Below are positions 20,626-31,657 of a DNA stretch of 64,000 nt, in pieces. The stretch is from Pleodorina starrii. Lineage: Eukaryota > Chlorophyta > Chlorophyceae > Chlamydomonadales > Volvocaceae. The notes below the pieces were generated by a model that saw only the letters and a list, made by a program, of their open reading frames with translations, did no database searches and was not told the DNA's origin. Position numbers and translations under genes: made by a program. Every line of letters begins with the position of its first letter. The first letter of the stretch is position 1. Location of the stretch: positions 9,155,001 to 9,219,000 of the forward strand of contig BRXU01000001.1 of the NCBI GenBank assembly GCA_030267565.1. The letters run 5' to 3'.

Positions 20626-23600
20626 GCATGACGCTGACGGCCTGGTGCTGGACCAGGTCCATGCCGATCCCGACGCCGGCGGGGCCCTGCAGCAGGACGA
20701 CTTCATGCGCATGGTGGACCCGGCCGTGCTGGATGAGCCGACATCGCTGCGGGGGCAGTCCCTGGCACCGCCGCCGGCGAGCATGTGCACGCTCCACGCT
20801 GGCACTGCTGCAGCTGGGGCTGCCGCGGAGCAGGAGGCAATGCACGCGCTAGGCGGCTCCGGGTTGGACCTGCCCTCGCTGCGCGGCGGTACGCGAATGT
20901 CAGACGCAGAGTTCGAGGAGAAGCAGCGGCAGCTGAGCCCCGAGCAGCGCATCGTCTTTGACGCCGTCCTGGAACACATCATGGACGGCCGCGAAGACTG
21001 TCCCCAGCTCCTGGAGTTCGTGACCGGCGGCGGCGGGGTGGGCAAGTCCTTCCTCATCGCCCTGTTGACAGAGATGATCCGGCGCAAGCACCCGCACGTG
21101 CAGCGGCCGGTCGCCCTGACTGCGCCCACCGGGGTGGCCGCATTCAACATCCGCAAGTCAACCATACACAGCGCACTGAGTCTCCCGGTGGAGAACTGTC
21201 GGCTCTCCGGTAAGATCCACTATGCGGTGTGGGCGTACGTGGTGAAGCGCATTGTGGGAATTGGGGTAGGAATGCAGGCGCTTTGGTGGTGTAGGGCAGT
21301 ATCTGTACGGCAGCTGTCTTTATGAGATGTTGCCGTGGCACGCATGCCAATCGATATATAACATTCACAAGCCGTAAGTTACCACGCGTACACTGACTGC
21401 CATAATGCCGTCGTTTGCATCTCCGCAGGGGCCACCCGTTTGGTCTGGGAACCGCTAAGCTCGGCGCGGTTGCAGGACCTGCGCCGCCAGTGGTCGAGCG
21501 TGAGGTACCTGATCCTGGACGAGGTCAGCCTGGTGTCGGCGGCCACCCTGTGGCACATCCACCGCCGACTCTGCTAGATCATGCAGACGGACGAGAACCG
21601 TCCGTTCGGTGGCATCAACGTCATCTTGCTGGGCGATCTTTACCAGGTATACCCTTTGAGGAGCATACTGAAATTGGGGATACAGTCGGGCATGCATGGA
21701 CTTGAGACAGGGATCTCGAGACGGGGATGTGTGGGGGTCTGAAACTGTGTTTCTTGCGCTGCACAGAGGATCCCTCGCCCCCCAACCTCCTGGACGGTGA
21801 TGGCTTCCATGGTGGCCTGTATTCCAGTGTGTCATGTCATAAGCAAGCATGCATGCCGCATCCTGTCGTATGCTGTCGGTCAACCACGCACCTCTGCCGC
21901 TACTGCCTGCTCGGTCTCCTTGACTCGCCCATCCCTCCCTAAACTCTCACCCTGGCCCGCCTCCCCCGTGTTACAGCTGCCCCCGGTCAAGGCCACCTTC
22001 GTCTTTGACGCCGACAGCGCCCGGCAGCGCTCCACCGCCGACAGCAGGAACGGTGCTGAGCTGTTCCGGTCGCTCTTCCACGTAAACGAGCTCTGCCAGA
22101 ACCAGCGGCAGCGCGGCGACGTCTTCTGGGCAAGCGTGCTGAACGTTCTGCTGCTGGGACTGCTCCCAAACCCAGACACAGACAGCCTTCGCGCCTGGGG
22201 TGTCGTCGAGGCCGCACTTCGGTCACGCCTGCTCAGTGATGTGGGCGGGCCGGTCTCACCGGGGGGATTCCGCGACGCGCCGCGCCTGTTTGCCCGCACG
22301 ACCATGGTGGACGAGTACAACAATGGCTGCCTGGCCGCGCTGTCGCCACGCGTCCAGGTGCTGAACGTGGACGCCACCCACGCAGCCGTGCCCGTGCCCG
22401 GTCGGCCGACCGCCGACGTCCACCAGGCCGAGGTGCCTCCGTCCGCGGATGAGTACGGCGGCCTGCAGGCCACGGTGCGTCTGGCGGAAGGCGCCCGGGT
22501 CATGCTGCGGCGCAACATCAACACGGAGGATGGGCTCGTGAACGGCGCGCAGGGCATCATCCGGGGCTTTGAGTGGGGCCCGGCGGGTGCCGACGCCGCC
22601 GGCCGGCAGCTCGCGGCAGTGCTTGTTCAGTTCGACGACCCCACGGTCGGCCGCCACACCCGCGCCCGCGCCGCGGCGGAGCGCGGCCTCCCGCGGCCGG
22701 CGGAGGACGCCCCTGTCGCCATCAACCCAACGAGCAGTCGCTTTCACGACGTCGGCCGCAGCCGTGAGCTGACTCGCACGCAGTTCCCGCTCGAACTCAG
22801 CTGGGCGCTCACCATCCACAAGACCCAGGGGCTGTCGCTGGAGAAGGCTGTCATTAACCTCGGGGATTCCATCTTCGATCAAGGCCAGGCCTACGTCGCA
22901 CTCAGCAGGGTTCGCTCGCTCACTGACGTGGCGCTGAGCGGCATCAACGTGGCCAAGCTCCAGCTCGTCAGCAGCGCCGTTCGAGAAGAGTACGAGCGGC
23001 TGCACCAGCACACGGCGCCGTTCCGTGCGTGGCAGCAGGCGCGCAGGGAGCGGCTGCAGGCGGCCCGGGCCAGGGCGCTGTTCGCAGAGGGTGCTGCCGT
23101 CCCGCAGAAGGCCCCTGACGGCGCATCGGAGCCGGGTCATGCCGGCACGCCCGCCGCCCCGCCCAGCCCTGTGGCCATCCTGCTGGATGCGTACGACCAC
23201 CCGCCCTCCATGGAGACGGCCGCCACGGTCGAGGCTGTGCGCCGCTTCTTCCAGCCCATCCCCTCGCGGCCTCCCGTGGCCGCCAGCGACATGGCGGGGG
23301 CCGAGTGCCTGGCGGCTGGACCGGTCGACACGGAGGCTGACGCTGGCGGCCGGGGGCGTGGGGGCAGGGGGCGTGGGGGCAGGGGGGCAGGGGTCGCGGT
23401 CGTGGCCGGAGTGCGGCAGCCGGCGCTGGGCGGAGAGCCGGGGCAGCTGGAGGAGAGGTTGCTGCGGGCGGCGACGCAGCTGGCGGAGAGGGCGCCGCGG
23501 GGCACGGAGCCACTGCGGCGGCGGCGCGTGGTGGCGGCAGGGAACGCGGCCGTGGCCGCGGTACGGCCGCCGGCGCCGGGCGGGGAGCTGGGGCGGTGGA

Positions 23601-24001
23601 GGAGGACGCTTCGGGCGGCGACGCAGCTGGAGGAGAGGGCACCGCGGGGCACGGAGCCACTGCGGCGGCGTCGCGTGGTGGCGGCAGGGAACGCGGCCGT
23701 GGCCGCGGTACGGCCGCCGGCACCGGGCGGGGAGCTGGGGCGGTGGAGGAGGACGCTTCGGGCGGCGAGGCAGCTGGAGGAGAGGGCGCCGCGGGGCGCG
23801 GATGGCGCCGGCGCGCCCGCGAGAACGAGCTGGCGCCTTCCGTTTGAAAGGTGCGACGGTGCACCACTGCTGCCGGAGACAATGAGATGGTGGAGGCGGT
23901 GCCGGCGGCGGCGACAGCTGAAGCTGCTGGAACTCTGGGCGAGCTGGCAGGGCAGGCGCAGGCGCAGCAGCGGCACCTGGAACTGCACGATGTGGATGTG
24001 A
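20626..24001 (+). pseudogene. PIF1-like helicase, 5'-truncated, with a nonsense codon
   Basis: Three exons can be joined: from the junction at about 20626 to 21209; 21429-21646 (intron GT at 21210, AG at 21428); and 21977-24001 (intron GT at 21647, AG at 21976). They carry PIF1/SF1B motifs in order: SPEQRIVFDAVL, Walker A GGGGVGKS, TAPTGVAAFNI, Walker B LILDEVS, PFGGINVILLGDLYQLPPV, then LSWALTIHKTQGLSLEKAVI and GQAYVALSRVRSL. TAG at 21575-21577 interrupts the frame just before IMQTDENRPFGG, where this family normally has a Glu or similar. No start codon is available, since the 5' end is replaced by the duplicated segment. The C-terminal tail is Gly/Arg-rich with 49-residue tandem repeats. 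Such helicases occur as host DNA helicases and in Helitrons; no Rep domain or Helitron terminus is visible. Confidence 0.8.
23491..23800 (+). repeat. 147-bp tandem repeat in the helicase tail
   Basis: GCGCCGCGGGGCACGGAGCC recurs at 147-bp spacing (about 23494 and 23641), with a partial third unit. The repeat is a multiple of three and keeps the frame, giving a 49-residue Arg/Ala/Gly-rich unit. Confidence 0.8.
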
Positions 24002-25700
24002 GCTGCCGCCGCCTGGCCCTTGCCGCTGCACCGAGGGTGCATCTCCTGGGCGGGTGTGGATGTGGATGCGAGTGCGGTGAAGAGCTGCTGTCCATGTCGC
24101 TGCATGCACGGTTGGTAGTTTCATGACGTGTGTGGACAGAACAACCTGCGCTCCGGCATGGTATGGTCGTTCAGGGTTGGTTGTAATCGTATTACTTACA
24201 CTCCCAAAGTCACCAGCCCTCCAACTCCACCCGTACGGATTTAGTGGGGCCTCGCCCTTTTTCCGGCTTCAAGGAAGCCGACACCCCTTGTTCAGAAATT
24301 TCGTTTAGCAGGCGAAGATTGGGCTTGCAAGATGGCTTTAAATTTCTGGCCGGCCGTACCTCGCTCCCCCCGAAATACGGAACTCCGAACTTTTTCTCTT
24401 CCCTTCCTTCTATTCAAAGTCAAGAAATTTCGTACTTCCAAATTGAAGCGAGTTTCCCTCCTCCCACGTGCCAAACCTCAGCGCATGTCACCGCAAAGCA
24501 TCCAGAAGAACGAAAATCCAATGCGGTCTCATCCTGCTGCGGTGCCCCCGTGCATCCGTACACCGCACGTCACACGACAGCGGAACAGCGTGTCTACAGC
24601 TCATGACACAGCGCCATGTTGGCGACAATCCGGAAAGGAAATAGAACCACTGCTCACTGGCACGAATCGCAAACACCGCGAGCACGTACGCACGCAAGGC
24701 ACAGTGGCATGCTCAAAACACCGACTCCCCTCCGAAACCCCTTCCCTAATGGCAACCCACTCTCTCCCCTTCTACATCCCGGAGCCCGCTTAGCGCCTCT
24801 TCCCTCACACCGGGGGGGGGGGGCGGCGTTGTGATGAGCACGTTAGTGACCGTGTCCTCCCACACCACCATGCTCCACCTGGTGCGTCTTGACACACGTG
24901 GGCCGGCTCGCGTGGTTGCTGGGGCCGGGCAGTTAACTCAGAACCTCACGGGCCTGCCGACTGCAGACCATCACCCTCCCTCGTGTCCGCCCATCATTGA
25001 GGGAGGGTTGGGCCCATGGGACCCACCGGCAGTTAGTGCTAGGGTACTGCCTAGGGTGGTTATCTTAAGATATGGATATATATTTGGGAGAAAGTTTTGG
25101 AAATCTGAAGATACTTTTGCTGTGCAAAAAGCTGAAGGTTTAGATAATCCGGCCTCACAGGTGGGCATGATATCTCCCGCGGACGTGTTCAGCCGGGAAA
25201 ATCCCCTCCTAGACAGATCCTGACAGATACTCTCAGTGCTTCTGAGCCAGGAGTATCTCTGGCCGTAGATACTCGGCAAAATAAGATAGTCACCCTGGTA
25301 CTGCCTACTGTGGCAGCCTGACACGGATATGGCCGTTCACATCCGTGTGGAGGAGCGGGTGGGTGGGTGCTTGGGAACGTCATCCCAGTTCGCGCGGGCG
25401 ACTCTAACGAGCGCAATGCAGCGTAGACGCTGCCAAAAAAACTGTTACGATGGTGAGTGTTGACCCCTCGTCGCCCCCCGCCCGCCTGCCCATGCACGTT
25501 TTACCCATCCCGCACTACCCAACGCACTGCCCTCCCCAACGCATTGCCCCTGCTCCAAACTCCGCCCATCGAAGTCGCGCGGTTGTGCGTCAGGCCGCAA
25601 CGGACGGTATCTAACCGTACGCGTGTAAGTGACTTCGGAGCCACAGGCCGATTCTGTTCACAAGACACATGGTGTCAGACTTGGCCGTAATAAGGATACC
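24002..25700. other. No gene recognised; contains a short shared element at about 24205-24290
   Basis: The stretch from about 24205 to 24290, with CCCGTACGGATTTAGTGGGGCC and CCGGCTTCAAGGAAGCCG, matches the minus strand of 58700-58790. CCGGCTTC..GAAGCCG is an inverted repeat in both. No coding pattern found elsewhere; a G-run lies near 24811-24821. Confidence 0.5.
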
Positions 25701-26660
25701 ACGAAAGATTACAACTTGAAATCCTCAAGAATTTTCGTTTGGCTGAAGAAGATTTATGCAAAATTTTCGCGCGCCTGCGGCAGGAGGGGGGGGAAGAAAT
25801 ATTTTTTTGCAGTATGCCTACTTTTTAGGTCGGCCGACCCCTGACCACCACCCACCCCCACCACCCACCCCCCTTTTTGGAATTTCGTGTACGACACGTG
25901 CTTTTCGGGTTCTTTACGCATAGTTATATCCGTTTTCGCCTTTAAAGACATAGCAGCGATGTCCTAGCGACAGAAACGGACCGCCCGGAAAGTTTTCCCT
26001 GCTGTACGTCCCTTGGGGTCGACAAATGCCGCGGCCTTGGCCTTGGCGTCCTGCTTAGCTGCTCGTTGGCCGAGGCATTTCTCTACGTGCCGGTTAAAGT
26101 TTTCGTCGTTGTCCGGCGGGAAGTCCTTGGCGCACGCAGGGCAGCAACGTTCAAATTGCACGACCGAGTCGGTCTGCCTGCTGGTTGTTGCTTCGCTAGT
26201 AGATGGTTGTGAGCTCTGCAGCAAGCTGCTAGTGCACTGAGACCTTGTCTGCACCATGGTGAGATGGCATTGCCCGCCAACTCGGTATATTAATGGCCTG
26301 TCTTGCTGTAAAATGTGCGGAATTGATAGAACTAGGTATCAGGCAGCTGTTTTCGTTGAAATAAAGCCGAAATTCGCTTTCAGAAAAAAGTTGGAACTTT
26401 TTTGACCGCCCCGAGACCACCACCCCCACCCACCCTCAGGAGACCCCCTCAAAAGTGGGGTTTCTAAGTGAATTTGGGATCTTTAACGTGTATTTTATCC
26501 ATAATTCAACATTTGGGAACGGGTTGGGGCATACTGTCAAAAGTTATTTTCTTCCCCCCCTCCTGCCTGCGGCGCCATTTTCACAGAAGATTCGACCCTG
26601 CGGAATTTCTGCTGAAACTCAACTTTTTGAAAAATTTTCTGCTGAAAGCCCCATGATAGC
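25700..26660. mobile_element. Inverted-repeat-flanked element around a zinc-finger ORF (putative)
   Basis: The left arm at about 25700-25810 (CGCGCCTGCGGCAGGAGGGG, then GCAGTATGCC) is an imperfect inverse of the right arm at about 26535-26650 (GGCATACTG, then CCCCCCTCCTGCCTGCGGCG). Similarity extends about 100 bp with many mismatches. The outer ends and any target duplication are not clear. The layout suggests a non-autonomous DNA element or a foldback region. Confidence 0.4.
25964..26257 (-). CDS. Small protein with a UBZ/CALCOCO-type zinc finger, 97 aa
   Basis: ATG at 26257 (minus strand), stop at 25964-25966. Residues about 38-62 read CCPACAKDFPPDNDENF then HVEKCLG, that is C-x2-C...FPPD.D...F..HV..C. 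This matches the ubiquitin-binding zinc fingers of the TAX1BP1/CALCOCO and Rad18-type classes. The N-terminus is Ser/Thr/Gln-rich and the C-terminus basic. The ORF lies between imperfect inverted repeats and has no neighbours with a related role. It could be a captured host domain or a transposon accessory protein. That it binds ubiquitin is an inference from the finger pattern only. Confidence 0.45.
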   Translation of the reverse strand: MVQTRSQCTSSLLQSSQPSTSEATTSRQTDSVVQFERCCPACAKDFPPDNDENFNRHVEKCLGQRAAKQDAKAKAAAFVDPKGRTAGKTFRAVRFCR

Positions 26661-28540
26661 AACACTGGCCCCCGTGCTTCATCACCGCGTTGATGCCATA
26701 CGCCTTCTCCTCACGCCCCTCCCGGCACTTGATGTCGTCCTCCTCCCCCAAAAGCTTTGCCACGAGCGTGCCTCGTCAGCCTGGCCGTAGAAGTCCCTGA
26801 TGCCCATACACAACTCGTAGGTAGGCCGTCTTATTTCCGACAGGACGAGCAAGGTCCTCGAACGTTAGGTGGCTCTTGATGATGCCTCGCGCCTTCAAAT
26901 CACTCACCTCGCTGATATCCTCGCGCGCCGACTCATCGTCGATCGCATGCTGATCGCAAGAGCGACGCCCTTTCGCTTAGAAGATGTTTACACTTGGGAT
27001 TAAAGCGAATTAAGGCTTAATCCGTCGCATATGTAAACATCTGCGGGATTAGCACGGATTGGACGGATTACAATGGGGAGAATTCGACGACCCTAAATCC
27101 GGTCCAGACTCGGCGGTTGGTCGTCCAGCTCACACTCGTACCATTGGCGCCATCCATGTCGAAGATAGCGATTCCAAGCGCAAATTACATCGTAGTAATC
27201 GCAACAAGAAGGGCCTGCGGCGATCCCGGAATTTGGTCGCACCGTAGAGTTGTGGAACGCGTGGATTGATGGAAAGACGGGCGACAGTCAGTGTGGCAGG
27301 TTCCGTCTCGCACGGGGTCCAGACATGAGGAACCTCGCTCTATCCCACGCTATGATTATTATCAACACAATCATCATACTACAGCTAACGCCGGAAGCAC
27401 TTTCGGTGCACGTGGTCAACCAACTGGCCGGACCTCTATCGAGAGCCTGTAAATGCCTAGGTTAAAACCAGTCCGGACGGTAATGCGGCACCGCGTGCAC
27501 AACCCAGTTCCGCGGGGCTGTCGGTCCACACGGCAGTGTCACAGTTCCGCCGGCGCGGCGAAGCGGACGACCTGCACGCCCAAGGTGTTGTCTTCGTCGC
27601 GAACCGTACCACACTACCCTACCATTTCTAGCCATGACCTCGTTTGGTACCTGTGAACAAAGAGTGAGCCTCGGTTTTCGGTCCGCACAACGAGGCTGCC
27701 TTTGCTGTCAGCATGATGCCATCCTTCCTACCATCCATGCAAGGCTTCCGCTCCAGGCCCATTCCCCGCACCCACGCACCTGTCGCAGCCTTTGCTGATG
27801 CTGTTGCGCCGGTCGCTGTCACAGGTACGCACTGACAGTGCTCCTCAAAGGACGTGCCGAAGATGGCCGTCCCATGACATCAACGTATTGCGCTCCCTTG
27901 TTCCCTGTACTGCCGCACACATCCCGTCCTCCCCGTTTGGTGAAGATGCTTGAGCGCATGTGGGCCCACCGCAACTCAATGGTCCCCTTTGGCCGCTAGT
28001 ATCCCGTCCCTATGCACGACGCTCCCGCGGCCGGTCGCGGCCACCGCTCATGCTGTTGCGCCGATCACTCAGCTGTGGCTTCCGGGCGTTCAGTTGTTCG
28101 TGCTAGGCCGGCCGGCCCTCCCACACATTCCTTGCCTTGCTTTTCTGGGCTTGCCGCACGTTCTCACTCCTCAACGAGCTCGCCCAGGTGGGGCCACCCT
28201 GCCCCATAAGCCATTCCTGCCCAGGCCGCCACCCATTGATAGACGCGATACCGCCGCTCTATCTCCTGAAGAAGCGCGATTTGCCGCAGGTACGTGTCGA
28301 TGGCGCTCCTTGACGGCCGTGCAGCTCATGGCCGTCCGCCAGGCGGGTGCGTCCCCAAAACGCGTCTCTAGGCTGTGACGGCGAAAGGAGAACACCTATA
28401 ATGACAGTCACAAGCACGTATAGCGTTCGGCAACCGAAGTAAGCCGCCATCGCCGCACCGCTCACGCATACTGGTGACACTTTGATTCATGCCTGAGGTT
28501 TGGGGTTTCCTTCGACGGACAGCTCTTTTTCGGATACCTG
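26661..28540. other. No gene recognised; hairpin with TAATCC motifs near 26980-27045
   Basis: AGATGTTTACA at about 26981 and TGTAAACATCT at about 27031 form an inverted repeat around GGATTAA and TTAATCCG. Related TAATCCGTGC and TGTAAAC motifs occur at 36390-36510. Several short ORFs show no recognisable domain. Confidence 0.4.
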
Positions 28541-29240
28541 CGCTTGCTCGCTTTACCTGTTCATCACCCGCCTGTATTGTCACGCACCCTCCTGCGTCGT
28601 TTCGTTGCCCCGCAAAGAGCCTTCGGACGCGTGAGAACCTGCGCAGCTTATGTATGCTCCGGTTTCGGCCTCCTGCGTCCTGCGCCTCGCGCATGCGTTA
28701 CCGTCGCTTTGCATCCAAGCGCCATTCATATTGGATTTGTCCTTCTGATCGCGGTGGTTGTGTCCGCGTATTGCGTGAACCGTTCGCGCAGATGCCGCTG
28801 ACCAATGAAGGATTCAGTTTTCGGATAAGTATGTAATTAATTACAGAGGAGCTGGATAACAGCTACATAGTGCGATCGCACGACTCTGTGGGTCTAATGT
28901 TCAATAGAACATCTAGACCAGGCCACAAACCAATTCGGATACGTGCGCTTCGTCGCTTTACCTGTGAATCACCCGCCTGCATTGTCATCCTCGCGTGTAA
29001 ATGTCGGTTCACGCACCTATTCCTGCGTCGTTATCGTTGCCCCGCAAACAGCCTTCGGACGCGTGTGAACCTGCGCAGCGTTTGTATGCTCCGGTTTCGG
29101 CCTCCTACGTCCTGTGCCATGCGTAACCGTCGCTTTGCATCCAAGCGCCATTCCTGTTGTATTTATTTTTCAGATCGCGGTGGCGGTCCAGAGGTCTCCG
29201 CGTATTGCTTCAACCGTTCGCGTAACCGTCACAGCTCGCC
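28540..29240. repeat. Diverged tandem duplication, period about 400 bp
   Basis: 28545-28800 and 28945-29225 share GCTTTACCTGT, TTGCCCCGCAAA.AGCCTTCGG, TGTATGCTCCGGTTTCGGCC and CGTCGCTTTGCATCCAAGCG. The 60-bp module copy 2 sits between them. Confidence 0.75.
28836..28895. repeat. 60-bp module, copy 2
   Basis: Identical to 12983-13042; it sits between the two halves of the tandem duplication. Confidence 0.8.
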
Positions 29241-29607
29241 ATCTGGTCTTTCAGTCGTGTTGCCTTCCCTCGCTATCCTTTGTTGATACTACTTTGCGCT
29301 GCCTTTTATATTGTACGCTTTCGTCTTTGTATTGTCCGCTTCCCGGTTTCGGCCTTCTCCTTCCCGCTGTTCGCGCTCCCGTGCTTTGCCTCGCACAAAT
29401 GAATTCATTGTTTATGCCATTCTTGCATATGTTTTTTCGCAACGTTTGCGTCCTTCCGGCGCTTGGTTCTCCTTCCTGCCGGTTACGCATGCATCACCGC
29501 GTTTCCTATTGTAATCCATTCGGGCGAACGATATGCGACTTCAATTCAAAAGCATTTCGCCTTTCACATGCGCTTGTACGGGCTCGCGCAGACACACAGC
29601 GCAGTCC
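29241..29607. other. No gene recognised
   Basis: Unassigned flank of the tyrosine-recombinase retroelement. Confidence 0.35.
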
Positions 29608-29779
29608 TGAATGAGACTGAAATGCTCGGCCCTTGCTGTACCCAAGGTACGACAACCAACTCCGCTTTGTAATGCGGAGGCACAGACTCTCTCTTCCTTC
29701 CGCAACAATCTACTAGTAGTCCTGACGGAAGTCTCGATAAACGTAGTCGCCAGTGCGGACAGCCGCGGAAACGTTTTCC
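29608..29779. repeat. Split direct repeat A1
   Basis: Starts at TGAATGAGACTGAAATGC and ends at CGGAAACGTTTTCC. Pairs with 34016-34187. Confidence 0.85.
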
Positions 29780-30499
29780 ATTAGTGTTGCGCCATTTGGC
29801 GAAGACGCCCTTGGCAAGCCGACAACGCTGTCAACGCCCATTTTCAAGCTCCAAAACTCATTCGCGGATTCTCTGCCAAGTTCCGGCAGCGCAGATGAGC
29901 AAGGCGAGTTTTGCCGCATGGCGGGTTGAATTGGGATCGTGGCCTCACGCAAGTTGACCGTGGGACTAACGACGCCAGAGAGAAGCCTCTAGCATAGGCC
30001 GTTAGGCTTCACGGCGTGTGACCGGCTAATTTCGGCAAGGGCGCGCGCGACCAGCAACGTGGTTGACCGCCAGCGCCGCTGGTCAACAAACCCGCTAGCT
30101 CGGAGCTTGCACGGCCGAGTATTTACGACCCGGCCCAAGAGCTTCGCGCAACCAACGCGTCGAAATAGACTTGGGCGATCGGGATTCCCTTGCCCACCGT
30201 TCCCCGCTGATGTCTGCCGAGGTGCCCTCCCACCTAACTCAGAGCCTCAACCTGAATGGCGGAGGAAGGCCGCCAACAGCCCCGGACAACTTCCTGGAAC
30301 CAGAGGTGCATGTGAGTGACCAGGGCGGGAGCTCTAGTACTCCGGCAAGGGCACCCTCGAAATCACAGAGGCCCTGAGATGGTCGTTAGACCGCGAGGCC
30401 GGCGGTCCAGAGTGCGTGCTAGTCGGGCGGAAAGCCCACGCCTAGTATTTGCGGCCCGGCGGAAAGCCTACATTTGACACCGGGGGGGGGGAACCCGAA

Positions 30500-30925
30500 G
30501 GTCGGCGGAATGCCAATGCGGAATGCACCCTAAGGCGGAATGCCGGCGGAATGCCAACGCGGAATGCACCCTAAGGCGGAATGCCGGCGGAATGCCAATG
30601 CGGAATGCACCCTAAGGCGGAATGCCGGCGGAATGCCAATGCGGAATGCACCCTAAGGCGGAATGCCGGCGGAATGCCAATGCGGAATGCACCCTAAGGC
30701 GGAATGCCGGCGGAATGCCAATGCGGAATGCACCCTAAGGCGGAATGCCGGCGGAATGCCAATGTGGAATGCACCCTAAGGCGGAATGCCGGCGGAATGC
30801 CAATGCGGAATGCACCCTAAGGCGGAATGCCGGCGGGATGCCAATGCGGAATGCACCCTAAGGCGGAATGCCGGCGGAATGCCAATGCGGAATGCACCCC
30901 TAGGCGGAATGCCGGCAGAGAGCAC
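30500..30925. repeat. 41-bp tandem repeat, about 10 units
   Basis: The unit contains GCCGGCGGAATGCC, AATGCGGAATGC and ACCCTAAGGCGG. Units are nearly identical and lie in the leader of the gag-like ORF. A degenerate continuation appears at 31135-31260. Confidence 0.9.
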
Positions 30926-31657
30926 GTAACAGGCGGAATGCCGTTAAGACCGGGTGCAGCGGAACGCCGCATGAACGCACTATGAGGCGGAAGGCCATTG
31001 ATCAGGCCCTGAGAAGGCCGTTCTACCGTGAGACCGGCAGTTCAGGGTGTGCACGAGTCGGGGCGGAAAGCCCGCTCTTAGTATTTGCGGCCGGGCGGAA
31101 AGCCTATATCTGGCACCGGAGGGAGAAACCCGAAGGTCGGCGGAATGCCAGTGCGGAATGCACTCCTAGGCGGAAGGCTGGCAGCGAGCGCGCAGCGGGC
31201 GGAATGCCGTTAAGACCGCGTGCGGCGGAACGCCGCACAAACGCACTAGGAGGTGGAAGGCCTTTGATCACCTGGCAGATGCGGACGGGTCAGCTTGGGG
31301 GCACATCTCGGGAGAATGCCTAAGAGAAGGCACCGCAAGGGGCACTACACATAGACTGGGCGGAAGCCGGGATGGCGACGCCTAAGGTGAAAGCACAGAG
31401 CGGGAACAAGCAGGGCACGTGCAGTCGGAGAACTGCCGGGAAGCCCGATGCATACCATAGGGCGCACAGGCAGCCGTCGCTGGCAACGCGCACGGTGTCG
31501 GCAGAGCGAAGTCTCTGTCCGCCTAACCGCTTGGCTCGCCCCCGTTCCCCGGCACAGGAAGGGGCCAGGCCCGTAGGGCACACCCCGGCGCGCCCCGCCG
31601 GAGTGCCGGACGGCCTCCCGCCACCATCGGCACGGCGCCACCCGCTCCTGAGCACGA

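Noticed and set aside
8952..24001. A complete Helitron
   Set aside because: Only a PIF1-like helicase part is present; no Rep/HUH motif, no 5'-TC or CTRR-hairpin end could be shown.
22256..24124. 622-codon ORF antisense to the helicase
   Set aside because: High-GC shadow frame of the helicase exon; no domain.
30500..30925. CRISPR array
   Set aside because: Units are contiguous 41-bp repeats without unique spacers, in a eukaryotic retroelement; the same holds for the 217-bp and 208-bp arrays.
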